Source of the DNA: WHSW01 sp963749365
Lineage (GTDB): Bacteria; Actinomycetota; Thermoleophilia; Solirubrobacterales; 70-9
Reading direction: 5' to 3'
Length of the DNA stretch: 64,000 nt
NCBI GenBank assembly: GCA_963749365.1
Contig: CAVVME010000004.1
Coordinates: 248,001-312,000 of the forward strand
Shown here: in pieces, positions 16,424 to 27,200 of the stretch
Layout of the letters: the number at the start of each line of letters is the position of its first letter
Position numbering within the stretch: the stretch's first letter is position 1
Notes under the pieces: model-generated
Seen by the model: the letters and a program-made list of their open reading frames with translations, nothing else
The model's database searches: none
What the model was told of the DNA's origin: nothing
Position numbers and translations under genes: made by a program

Positions 16424-16483
16424 GTGAGCGGGCCCGACAGGATTCGAACCTGTGACCTTCGGCTTCGTAGACCGACGCTCTAT
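16424..16483 (-). repeat. partial tRNA-Arg(ACG), 3' 60 bases (attachment-site-like)
   Basis: Sixty bases match the intact tRNA-Arg at 18126-18199 and its 3' flank (starting gtgagcggg) with one mismatch at 16463, which turns one anticodon-stem pair into a G-T wobble. The match extends to the D-stem side (ctctat) and then breaks into unrelated DNA, so the acceptor 5' strand and D-arm are missing and it cannot fold as a tRNA. It is the second of three copies in the same orientation. Confidence 0.75.
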
Positions 16484-16745
16484 TGGGCCTGGTGGGTGTT
16501 CGAGAAAGGCAAGGCGCCCCCGCCCCAGCAACCGGGTGGGAACGCGATCCGCCTTGCCGAACTCGGCGAGCTGAGCAATGAGGAATGCCAGGCGCTCGCC
16601 AAGCGGGCGGCCGAGGCGAAGGCCGTGATCGAGTCGGGGAGCCCGCGGAACTACATCGCCACCGGCCCGGGTCGCCGTGAAGACGCCAGCCGAGCACCAG
16701 GTCTTCATCGCTGAGGTCGTCGGTCAGCGGGGGCCGGGGCCGAAC
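16484..16745. other. degraded element DNA between tRNA fragment and phage-like remnant
   Basis: No complete gene with a start is visible. The plus strand carries an open stretch with a helical, gene-like segment (NAIRLAELGELSNEECQ followed by an Ala/Glu-rich helix, about 16545-16640) but no start codon; it begins inside the tRNA fragment. The minus strand carries about 20 plausible codons from GTG 16754 (PPLTDDLSDEDLVLGWRL). Both look like broken ends of longer genes. I do not recognise either product. Confidence 0.3.
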
Positions 16746-17002
16746 TTCAGGCACAGATGCCCGCCAGTAGCCGAGCGAGCGCCAGGCGCCCTTGCCGAAC
16801 CTCGCGGACGCTGGGATTGAGCCCGCCGTCTTACGACGCGGCCGCGATGGGCGATGTCGGCCTCGAGCGCGGCGACGTCATCGGCCAGGCGGACCGCGGC
16901 CTCGAGCAGTGCCTCCTCACGCGGGTCTCGCTCGACGTCGGGGGGGATGTCGTCCCGGATCACCCTCTCAAATCCGGCGCCGGCGCCGAGCTGCCCCGTC
17001 AT
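16746..17002 (-). pseudogene. phage terminase-small-subunit-like remnant, frameshifted
   Basis: From ATG 17002 the minus strand reads GFERVIRDDIPPDVERDPREE, an Ala/Leu-rich helix (EALLEAAVRLADDVAAL) and GRVV. Near 16830 the sense shifts frame to LNPSVREVRQGRLALARLLA and a stop at 16746. The order of helix followed by NPxVREVRQxRLALARLL is like small P27-type terminase subunits as I remember them. GTG 16754 of a following frame overlaps the stop, as in phage operons. Together with the tRNA fragments this supports a former integrated element. The remaining 17003-17094 interval shows nothing I can assign. Confidence 0.4.
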
Positions 17003-17094
17003 CGCTACCGCAAGCATTCCTTCTCTTCGCACGCTGCCACCCGGCGGTATGCGGAGCGTGTGATCCCGCGTCTGCGACCTTCCCCCCGCCGCGG

Positions 17095-17100
17095 GATACT
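17095..17100 (+). promoter_or_regulatory. -10-like box GATACT upstream of SnoaL gene
   Basis: GATACT sits exactly 9 bases before ATG 17110, the same distance as the boxes before 30070, 55152 and 62186. Confidence 0.4.
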
Positions 17101-17109
17101 GCGCGGGCG

Positions 17110-17547
17110 ATGTCGGAGGAGAACGTGAAGATCGTGCGGCAGGGATTCGCCGCGTACAACCGCGGTGACCTGGATGGGGCACTTGAAACCTGGGCGACCG
17201 ATGCGGTGGTGGACTGGTCCAACTCGCGCGGATTGGAAGCCGGCGTGTTTCGGGGGCACGACGAGATCCGGGCGTCCATGGAGCGTTTCATCGGGACCTT
17301 CGAGAGCGCTCGGATGGAACTCCTCGGTGACCCGATAGAGGTCGAGGACGGCCTCGTAATCGCCGAGAACGTCGCCTACCTTCAAGGGAGAGACGGAATC
17401 GAGGTGCAGGCCCGCAGCGCCTTTTTGATCAGGATTCGGGACGGCCAGCAAACCTCGCTCACCCTCTACCAGACAAGGCACGAAGCCCTCGAAGCCGCCG
17501 GCTGTCGGAGCAGGCCTGGCATCAGCAATCGAACGTCGCGACCCTGA
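17110..17547 (+). CDS. SnoaL-like / NTF2-fold protein
   Basis: 145 residues, beginning MSEENVKIVRQGFAAYNRGDL, the standard opening of a large SnoaL-like family in actinobacteria. The cone-shaped alpha+beta fold runs to about residue 130 (YQTRHEALEAAG). The last 14 residues (CRSRPGISNRTSRP) do not look like the family. One base out of register the sequence reads GLSEQAWHQQSNVATLIG, so a small indel near 17500 may have altered the end. Such proteins bind small hydrophobic ligands or act as isomerases or hydrolases; no catalytic assignment can be made. Confidence 0.75.
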   Translation: MSEENVKIVRQGFAAYNRGDLDGALETWATDAVVDWSNSRGLEAGVFRGHDEIRASMERFIGTFESARMELLGDPIEVEDGLVIAENVAYLQGRDGIEVQARSAFLIRIRDGQQTSLTLYQTRHEALEAAGCRSRPGISNRTSRP

Positions 17548-17675
17548 TCGGTCCCGTTGACTTTGTGGCCGGCTAGCGCCAACGCCGCGGCCGCGGTAAC
17601 TCGTCAGCGCCAGCAAGGTCGCGGACAGGACTGCAAGGCAACCGCTTCTGGACCTGCGAAATACTTGCACGTAGC

Positions 17676-18068
17676 ATGTCGCGCAAGAACGTCGATCTGG
17701 TGCTGACGAGCTACGAGGCCTGGGACCGTGGCGACATCGAGACAGCCTTCGCGCCGATCGACGAGGACTTCGAGTTCCACGAGGATCCGCAGTACCCCGA
17801 ACAGGGGGTCTATCGAGGGCGGGATGCCTTCCGCGGTTACTTCGAGAGGTTCAGAGAGGAATGGGACGACTACCGCGTAAACGCGGAAGAGGTGCGCGAC
17901 AGCGGGGACAAGGTCCTCGTTCTTACGCGCCAGAGTGCCCGCGGCAAAGCTAGTGGTGTGCAAATCGACCTGCGAATCGCCCACCTGTGGACCATCCGGG
18001 ACGGCAAGGCCGTTCGCATGCAGGCTTACTTCGATCGAGAGGAGGCACTGAAAGCACTCGAGGAGTAG
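17676..18068 (+). CDS. SnoaL-like / NTF2-fold protein
   Basis: 130 residues from ATG 17676: MSRKNVDLVLTSYEAWDRGD, GVYRGRDAFRGYFERFREEW, VLVLTRQSARGKASG and the final HLWTIRDGKAVRMQAYFDREEAL. It shows the full SnoaL-like pattern and normal length. It follows the related 17110 gene by 128 bases and precedes the intact tRNA-Arg. The pair may be a local duplication, though identity between them is low outside family motifs. Substrate unknown. Confidence 0.8.
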   Translation: MSRKNVDLVLTSYEAWDRGDIETAFAPIDEDFEFHEDPQYPEQGVYRGRDAFRGYFERFREEWDDYRVNAEEVRDSGDKVLVLTRQSARGKASGVQIDLRIAHLWTIRDGKAVRMQAYFDREEALKALEE

Positions 18069-18125
18069 CGATACCCGTCCAAAGTCGTGGGCATACCAGC
18101 GCCGCGTTAGCAGCGCTTTCGTGAG

Positions 18126-18199
18126 CGGGCCCGACAGGATTCGAACCTGTGACCTTCGGTTTCGTAGACCGACGCTCTATCCGGCTGAGCTACGGGCCC
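18126..18199 (-). tRNA. tRNA-Arg(ACG)
   Basis: 74 bases fold as a complete cloverleaf: acceptor GGGCCCG/CGGGCCC, D-stem GCTC/GAGC, anticodon stem TCGGT/ACCGA around loop CTACGAA (anticodon ACG), T-arm ACAGG-TTCGAAT-CCTGT, discriminator G. CCA is not encoded. The 3' half is repeated at 11932-11975 and 16424-16483, making this the probable original attachment site. Confidence 0.97.
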
Positions 18200-18248
18200 C
18201 GGGGAAGTCGATTCTAGGCGGGTGCCGGGCGGACCTGCCGGCCGTGGC

Positions 18249-21200
18249 CTACGGGACGACGCTGAAAGATCGCACCGCCGGGCTCGGGTCGGCGTTGCCG
18301 GCCGCGTCGATCGCACGGACCTCGAACCGGTGCTTGCCCTGAGCGAGGCCGGTGTAGCCCTTGGGCGAGCTGCACGGCTCCCAGGTGCCGCCGGTAGCGG
18401 GGTCGAGGCGGCACTCGAAGCTGGTGTTGGGCTGCGGCGAGTGGAAGGTGAAGCTGGGCGAGGCGTTGCTCGTCGGGCCGACCGGGCCCGAGTCGATCAG
18501 GGTGTTGGGCGGGATCGTGTCGACGTTGAAGGTCCGCACGGCCGGGGTCGGGTCGGCGTTTCCGGCCGCGTCGATCGCGCGAACCTCGAACTTGTGCGGG
18601 CCCTGGGCGAGCGCGGTGTAGACCTTGGGCGAGCTGCATGGCGCCCAGGTGCCGCCGGTGGAGGCGTCGAGGCGGCACTCGAAGGTGACGTTGGGCTGGG
18701 GCGAGTGGAAGGTGAAGCTGGGCGAGGCGTTGTTGGTGAGGCCGGCAGGCCCGGAGTCGATCAACGTGTTCGGGGGCGTCGTATCGACGTTGAACGTCCG
18801 CGCCGCCGGGGTCGGGTCGGCGTTTCCGGCCGCGTCGATCGCGCGGACCTCGAACTTGTGCGGTCCCTGGGCGAGGCCGACGTAGTCCTTGGGCGAGCTG
18901 CATGGCGCCCAGGTGCCGCCGGTCGAGGCGTCGAGGCGGCACTCGAAGCTGCTCCCGGGCTCGGAGGAGTGGAAGGCGAAGCTGGGCGAGGGGTTGTTGG
19001 TGAGGCCGGCCGGGCCGGAGTCGATCAGCGCGTTGGGGGCGGTCGAGTCCTCGACGTAGGAGATCGTGTTCGAGCAGCTCGAGTCGGACTCGCCGACGGC
19101 GATCGCCGAGATTGGCGTCGTCGTGTTGTCACCGACCGTGATCGTGATCCCGCCGGCCGTGAACTCGGCCGCGGTGCCGGTCGCCGCGACCGGCCCGGTG
19201 CAGTCGGCGCTCGCATAGAGCCTGACGTCGGTCGGGCTTCCGCCGCCGAGCGTGCCCTGGACCTCCGGCTCGGTGTCGTTCGCCGGCGAGGCCGGGCTCG
19301 TGCCGGTGATCGTCGGCGCGTCGGGCGCGTCCTCGACGCAGGTCACGGTAGCCGCCACGGTCGCCTCCGAGCCACCGTTGAGCGTGTAGGTGAAGTCGTC
19401 GGTCGGCTCCGCCCCGGGGTCGTTGCAGTAGTCGGCGTCGGGCTCGTAGCTGAGCGAGAGCCCGTCGGGCGCGACGACGACCGTGCCGTTGGCCGGCTCG
19501 GTCGCGGAGGCGATCAGCTTCGAGCCGCCGTCGGTGTCGGTGTCGTTGGCGAGCACGTCGATCGGGGTCGCGTCCGAGTCCTCCTCGACCGTCGCAGCGT
19601 CATCGACCGCGGTCGGGGCGATGTCCTGCGTGCCGCCGACGCTGACCTGCTCGAGGACCGGCGTCGTGCTTGGATCGGTGGTCGTCAGCTCGGCCCGGTA
19701 CTGGAGGTAGCGCGAGTTGCCCGCGACGTCGCCGCCGCTGCTTGCGACCGGGGCGAAGGCGCTCCAGCTCGCGTCGGGCGTCGGGGTCTCGCCGGTGCGG
19801 ACGCTGAGCGCGACGCCGGTGCCGGCGGGCGTCGTCGCGTCCCAGCTCAGCGCGCCCCAATCCGCACCACCCGCCCCGGCGTCGAAGACGCGCGAGTCGA
19901 ACGTCGCGGCGGCCGGGTAGGGGCCCATCCGCAGCCAGTCGACGGCCACCTCCGGTCCGCCGGCGTTGAAGTCGCTGGCGGCGAAGTTCATCGCGGTGCC
20001 GATGGTGGCCGCGTGGGTGGCAACGAGGCCACCGTCGACATAGAACCGGACCTCGCTCAGGTCCCACTCGATCCGGTAGCGGTGCTCGGAGCCGAGCAGC
20101 GAGCCGGGGAGCGGGGTGTTGATGACGGCGGCACCCGTATTCGTGCGGGCAAAGAGCTGGTCGCTGGTGGTGTTGGTGCTGAAGATCGCCCAGGCGCTGT
20201 TGAAGTTGTCGCTCAGGCCGACATGCTGGAACGGCGCCCCGGCGAAGGTCGCGGCGAACTCGACCCGCTGCGCGGGGCCGAAGGTCGCGTCGGTGCCGGC
20301 GAAGGCGCCGTCGACGTGCAGGCTGCCGCCCGAGACCGTTGCGCTGCCGCCGGCGCCGCCGCCCTGGGACTCCCAGGTCGTGCTGGACCAGCCGGTGGGC
20401 AGCCCCGGTCCGCCGGAGAACTCGGCCCCGACCGCCGGCTTCAGGGTCACCTCGCCGTCGCCGGTCTCCGAGACGTAGGCGTCGGCGCCGGTGTCGCCGG
20501 CGGAGAAGTCGGCGAAGGTGGTGTCGGTGAAGCCCACTCCCGGGCCGCCGGTGGTGAAGGTCCAGGTGTCGTCGGCGCCGAGCGGATTGCCGGCGGCGTC
20601 CTCGACCGAGCCCGCGACGGTGACCTCGTAGGTGCTCGCGAGGTCGAGGTCGGTGTCCGGGTCGAGGGTCGCGGTGGCTCCCGCGTAGGAGACGGACGCT
20701 GCAACATCGGAGCCGGCGCCCTGCTTGCGCAGGCGCACGGTCGAGCCGTCGATCGTGGCGGGGTCCATCACCTCGCTGAACTCGACGGCGACGTTCGCAC
20801 CGGCGCCGACCCCGGTCGCGCCGGGCGCCGGCGTGCGCTCGCTGATCGTCGGCGGAGTCTCGTCCGGGGGACCGGCCGCGAAGCCGACCGAGACCTGGGC
20901 CAGCTCGGGCGTGCGCCCGGTGTCGCTGCTGCTGAGCGCGGCGCGGTACTGGATGTAGCGGGAGCTGCCGGGGATGTCGCCGCCGTTGGCGACCGGGGCG
21001 AAGGCGCTCCAGGTGCCGTCCGGGGTCGGGGTGTCGCCGGTCCGCACGCTGAGCGCCACGCCGGTACCCGCCGGGGTGGTGGTGTCGTAGGCCAGGGCGC
21101 CCCAGTCGGAGCTCTGGCCCGCGTCGAGGACCCGCGAGTCGAAGCTGCCCGATCCCGGATAGGGGCTCATCCGCAGCCAGTCGAGCGAGAGCTCGCCGCC

Positions 21201-24200
21201 GCCGGGCTCGAAGTCGCTGGTCAGCGGGCGCATCTGGTCGCCGAAGCCGAGCGTGTGCGTGGCGACCGGGGCGCCGTCGACGAAGAACCGCACCTCGCCG
21301 GCGTCCCACTCGATCCGGTAGCGGTGCTCGGAGCCGAGCAGCGAGGTCGGCAGCGGGGTGTCGGTCGAGGTCGAGCCGTTGTGGGTGCGGGCGTAGAAGA
21401 GGCTGTCGCCCTTGGTGCTGAAGGTCGCCCACGGTGGCGCGTTGAGGTCGGTGGCGAAGCCGGCGGTCTGGAACGGCGCCGCGGTGAAGGTGGCGGAGAA
21501 CTCGAGCGCCCGGCCCGCGGCGTAGGTCGCGGCGGTCCCGGCGCTGGCGCCGTTGACGTGCAGGCGCCCGCCGCTGACGGTCGCGCTGCCGCCGCCGCTC
21601 CACGGCGCCGAGGTCCAGTCGCCGGGCAGCGATCCGCCGCCGAACTCGGCCCCGGCCGCCGGCCTCAGGGTCACCTCGCCGTCGCCGGTCTCGGCCAGAT
21701 AGGTGTCGGCGCCGGTCGCGCCGCCGCCGAAGTCGGCGCTGGTGGTGTCGATCAGCGACAGCCCACCGGTGGCGAAGGTCCAGGTGTCGTCGGCGCCGAG
21801 CGGGTTGCCGGCGGCGTCCTCGACCGAGCCCGCAACGGTGACCTCGTAGGTGGTCGCCGGATCGAGGTCGGCATCGGGGTCGAGGGTTGCGGTATTGGCG
21901 GCGTAGCTGACCGTCGCCGGGACGTCACTGCTCGCGCCCTCGGCACGCAGGCGGAAGCTCGTGCCGTCGACCGTCGCCGGGTCGAGCGGTTCGCTGAAGG
22001 TGGCCTCGACGTCGCTCGTCCGCCCAACCCCGGTCGCTCCGGGCGCCGGCGTGCGCTGGCTGATCGTCGGCGGGGTCGTGTCGCCGCCGATCCCGTAGGT
22101 CGCGCTGACCTCGCCGAGGCTCGGGGTCCGGCTCGCATCGGTCGAGGTGAGCGTCGCCCGGTACTGGAGGTAGCGCGAGCTGGCGCCGATCGGCCCGCCC
22201 GAGCTACCCACTGGGGCGAAGCCACTCCAGCTCCCGTCCGGGGTCGGAGTGTTGCCGGTCCGAACGCTGAGCGCGACCCCGGTCCCCGCCGGCGTCTCGG
22301 CGACCCAGCTCAGAGCCTGCCAGGTGACCTGCTCGCCGGCGTCGAACACCCGCGAGTCGAAGTCGGCCGCGGCCGGATACGGGCTCATCCGCAGCCAGTC
22401 GACGGCCACCTCCGGTCCGCCGGCGTTGAAGTCGCTCGCGGCGACGTTCATCGCCGGACCGAAGCTCGCCGAGTGGGTCGCGACCGGGGCGCCGTCGACG
22501 TAGAAACGGACCTCGCCGGCGTCCCACTCGATCCGGTAGCGGTGCTCGGAACCGATCAGCGACCCGGCGATCGGGGTGTTGATCTGGGCAGAGCCCGTGT
22601 TGGTGCGAGCGAAGACCTGACCGGTGACGTTGTTGGTGCTGAAGATCGCCCAGGCGCTGTTGAAGTTGTCGCTGAAGCCGACGTGCTGGAACGGGGCGGC
22701 GCCGAAGGTGGCGGCGAACTCGAGCGCCCGGCCGGGCCCGAAGGTGGCGTTGGTCCCCGCCAAGGCGCCGTTCGCGTGCAGGCTGCCGCCCGAGACCGTG
22801 GCGCTGCCGCCGGCGCCGCCGCCCTGCGACTCCCAGGTCGCGCTCGACCAGCCGCTCGGCAGGCCGAACGCGCCGGAGAACTCCTCCCCGACGGCCGGCT
22901 TCAGGGTCACTTCGCCGTCGGCGGTCTCGGCGACGTAGCCGTCGGCGCCCGGCGATCCGGCGGCGAAGTCGGCGGCCGTGGTGTCGGTCAGGCCGGCGGC
23001 CGGGGTGCTGAAGCTTCGCGGCGGCTCGGCCGCGGCCGGGTCGGTGGTCGAGTTGGCGGCCCCGTCCGCCGAGGTGACGCGGTAGTAGTAGGTGGTGTTG
23101 GCGGCGAGGTCGTCGAGCTCGATCGAATGCGAGGTAGCGAGCGCAGCGCTCGACTCGCTCGAGGTCAACGCCGAGGGGCTGGTCCCGTAATCGACCCGGG
23201 AGTCCGAGGGCTCGTTCGTGTCCCAGGTGATCGTCGCGCTCTCAGCGCCGGCGGTGTGGGCGACGTTGGAGATCGCCGGTCCCGTCCCGTCGACGTCATA
23301 GGTCGCCTCGTAGTCGCCGGGGAGCGCTTCGACGAACGCGTACTCGACCCCCTTGATGGTCTGGTTGGTGGTCGCGACCGGGTTGCCGTCGCGGGTGACG
23401 CCGGTCAGCGCCCCGGCCTCGGAGCTGACCGGAACCATCGCGCGCAGGCCGTTCGCCCCGGCGCCGACCTCGATCGTGAAGCTGAGCTGGTTGCCGCTCC
23501 AGGCGATGCCGTCGAACGAGGACCCGTTGCGCCCGTCCAGCCACTCGAGCATCTGGCGGCTCGAGACCACCGGCACTCCGCGCGCCAGCGCCGAGGAGAC
23601 GATCGCATCAGAGCCCGAGGAGCTGGGACTGTCGGTGTGCATGTTGGCGACGAACGCGCCGTAGTACCCCTCGCTGCCGAGCGCCCGGTCGAGCAGGGTG
23701 TTGGCCGTGAACGGGAAGGACTGGCCCGACTCGTCGGTCATCTGGGTCGTGCCCTGATAGACGTCGATCATCGAGCCATCGAGATCGGCGAAGCGCATCG
23801 GCATCCCCGAGCCTGTGAACAGACCCGGCGTATCGTCGACCCACTCCGGCGGCCAGTAGTAGTAGTTGGTGTCGAACCGGATCCCGTGGTCGAGCTCGAC
23901 CTTCGGCTGCGAGGCCCAGTCGCTCCAGGCGATGCAGTGGGTGCGGTTGGTGCTCGGCGCCGGCACGCTCGGGTACTCACTCGCGAAGTCGGCCAGCTGA
24001 TCGTCGTATCCCTGGTCGAGCGACGCCGGGGTGAAGTTCGCGCAGTTGGTCGTCTGATGGAGCCCGACCTCGAACCCCGCCGCGTTGTAGGTCGCCGCCT
24101 GGCCATCTGTGAGCGGGGAGTTGGGATAGACGTAGGAGGTGCCGCGCACGCACTCCCAGTCGGCGACCGAGCAGCCGGCCGGGCTCAGCGCCGAGTACTG

Positions 24201-27200
24201 GTCGAAGCGTCCGGCGGTGCCGCCGCCCGCGTGGTCGTCGCCGGTCATCACCACGACCGCCTCCTCGGCGCGGGGGAAGTACCAGAAGCGCGGCAGCGGC
24301 TTGCGATCGAGGTTGAGCTCGCCGATCAGGTTGGCGAGCAGCCGCTGCTGCTCGTCGGCCTGCGGGATCGCGACCTTGTCGCGATCGACCCAGTCCGGCT
24401 GCGGGTCGCCGGCGGCGGCGCCAAAGAAGAGGTTGTCGGAGCGAATCGGACCCGCCTGGCCGTCGCGCGACTGCCCGGCCCAGGCGGGGTTGCCCTGGCG
24501 CGTGTAGACGACCGAGCGGGCGAGGTCGTAGGTGAAGGCCGCCGCCTGGCCGCCGTTGACGCCGACGCTGCGCAGGGTGACGGCGGGGTTCGAGGTCGCG
24601 GTCGTCGCGTTGGAGTAGAGCGTGGCGACGGTCGTCGCGCCGGTCGCGTCGTAGCGGTCGGCGGTGCCGTGGAACTGCATCGTCTCGCCGACGATCCCCG
24701 CACCGGGGCTCGAGCCCGTGTCGACCTGGATATAGCCCTCCGGGAGGTCCGAGCCGATGTCGGTCAGGCCGAGCAGCCCGGCGAGCTGAGGATCGGGGCG
24801 CATCGCGATCAGGTTGCCGCCGCCGGTCACCCAGTCAGAGAAGGTCTGCACCTGGCCGGCGCTGAGCGCCGTCTCGCCGAGGATGACGACGTCGTAGCCG
24901 GCGAGGGTGGAGGCGTCGACACCTGAGAGGTCGGTGACGTTGAACTCGTTCAGGCCCTCCGCCCGCAGGATCTCGGCGTAGTAGCGGCTGAACGGATTCG
25001 CGGAGTTGCCGACCACCAGGATCGGCCCGCCGGGCCCCTCGTCCGGAGGCGGCGGCGGCGGGGCCGCGGTCGTGAACGACCAGCTGTGATCGGAGAGGCG
25101 CTCGTTGCCGGCCGTATCGGCGACCCCGCCGGTCCCGCCCTTGATCGTCGCCGTGTAGGTGGCGGAGCTGGCGAGCGCGCCGTCGGGGTCGAGGGTCGCC
25201 GTCCGACTCGCACCCGAATAGGTGACGGTCGACGGGACCGTCGCGTTCGACGAGTCGCGAAGCTCGAAGTTGGCGCCGTTGATCGTCGCCGGGTTGATCG
25301 CCTCGTTGAAGGTGGCGGTCACGTTCGTGGACGTGGGGGCCCCTGTGCCGCCGGCCGGGGGAGCGACCGAGGTGATCTCGGGAGGGGTGGTGTCCGGACC
25401 GGTGTCGTCATCGAAGACGACGTCGACCCAGTAGTTGCTCGACTCGAAGGTGCTGGTCGGGAAGACCCCGGCCGGGCCGTAGTTGTAGACGCCGTTCGCG
25501 CCGTCGAGGCCGTCTGCCAGCGCGTGCAGCGGCGGGCTGTCGGCCCCCTGCCCGGAGAAGTAGCCGTTGGTGGCGGCGTAGTTCCCGTTCGGCGCGTGAT
25601 AGGAGGCGACGTAGGTGGTGGCGGCGTCGATCGCGACCGGCGTCGCGAACTCCACCTGTTGCCAGCCCGAGGCGCTCTCACCGCTGAAGGTGGCCTGGGC
25701 GAGCAGCGCGCCGCCCGCCGTCCACAGGTGGCCGACGTGGGTGCCGGTGTTGGCCGCGCCCTTGTAGAAGCGCAGGCCGGTGATCTCCCCCGCCACGTCG
25801 GAGCGGAACTTGACCCCGAGCTCGACCGCGCCCGGGTCGCTCTCGATCGGCGGGACGACCGACTCCGACCAGATCGAGCAGGGACAGCTCGCCGGGACGA
25901 CCTCGACGACGATTCCCGGGCCGGGCGTCTCGAGATTGCCGCTGTCGTCCGCGGCCCGGGTCCTGATCGTCGCCTGGCCGGTCGCGTTCGGCGTCCAGGC
26001 GTAGGTCCAGCTACCGCGCCCCTCGGCCGGCCGCCACGGGCCGCCGTCGATCGAAACCTCGACCGCGCCGACCTCGCCACCGCCCGCGTCGGTGGCAATA
26101 CCGCTGATCACGGTCTGCTGGTTGGCCGGGACCTCGGCGGCGTTGCCGGGCGCCGTCACCTGCGAGCTCGGAGCCGCTGCGTCGGTCGAAGCGGTCGCGG
26201 CGACGAGGCCCGGCTGCAGCGTGTCGGGCTGGGACCCCATGTCGGCGAGCAGGTTGACGGTTGCCTGCTGCATGTCCGGATCGGGCGTGGAGCCGCCGCG
26301 ATCGTGGACGCCGTCCAGGCCCCAGGCCCACTGGATCGTCCCGGCGCCGAAGACGAGCGCGCCGCTCGGGGCGCGGTACTGGGTCAGGTGGTGGGTTGCG
26401 GTCCCGGACCCGTAGGTGGAGCCGTTGTCCTGGAGCACCTCGACGCCGCTGCGAGTCGTCGAGGAGAGGTGGACGAGCCCCGCCGGCCGCGCGTCGTTGC
26501 CGGGCGCCTCGTCCCACTCGTAGCCGAGCGTGTTCGCCGCCAGGGTCTCGGTCTGGCCCGCGCCCAGCGCGGCGACGGCGGTGTTGCGCCACAAGCGCAT
26601 CTTGCCGTCGGCCGCCGGCACCTCGATCGCCGAGGTCCCCGAGTTGACCCGGAACATGGTCCCGGTGAGCGCGTTCTCCGGATTCGGCCCCTCGGGGTTG
26701 ATCGGGCGGTCGTCGCGCCAGGTCCCGGTCCAGGTGTCGGTCGGATCGTCGATCCCGGTTGGATGGGTCTCCTTGTAGGAGACCAGGGTGCGGTGGTCGG
26801 TGGCCGGCCCGGCGATGCTGTCCTCCCAGCGCGTCTTCCAGAACACCTCGTTGCCGCTGAAGAAGGCGAGGTCCACCCCGGCGTCACGGGCCGCCTCGAC
26901 GTTGCTGCGCTGGCCGCCGGACCAGTACTCGTCGTGGCCGACCGAGAGGAACGCCTCGTGCTCGAGGATCTCGGCGCCGCTGCGGTCGCTGTCGACGCCG
27001 GTGAAGTAGCTGACGTCGTAGCCGTTTCGCTCCAGGTAGCGGACCATCGGGTACTCGGCGTTGAAGACCCAGTCCTCGGGCGTCGGGCCGCGGGTCGTGA
27101 ACGGGCGGTTGTAGCTGACCTTGTAGGCGCGTCCGGCCGGGGAGCCCGTGTAGAGGCTGTTGCCGCCGTACTGGTTGTAGGCCTGCCAGGTCGTGTCCAT

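Noticed and set aside
16424..16483. Considered as a functional second tRNA-Arg gene
   Set aside because: The 5' acceptor strand and D-arm are missing, so no cloverleaf can form; the same holds for 11932-11975.
16154..16714. A 186-codon plus-strand frame across kdpE, the tRNA fragment and debris
   Set aside because: The first half is out of frame with kdpE and reads through the tRNA fragment; only a short middle segment looks coding, with no start of its own.
18252..22995. Regular repeats considered as a CRISPR array or transposon repeats
   Set aside because: The repeats are 264 bp and about 1.2 kb, translate in one frame into Ig and lectin-like domains, and have no short repeat-spacer pattern, inverted ends or cas/transposase genes.
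18222..24926. A 2,234-codon open frame on the plus strand (and a second, 921 codons, at 25086-27851)
   Set aside because: Both lie antisense to the giant secreted protein gene. Their translation is Arg/Gly/Asp/Val-biased with no domains, as expected for a shadow frame in very GC-rich DNA with strong third-position bias, whereas the minus-strand product has many recognisable domains.
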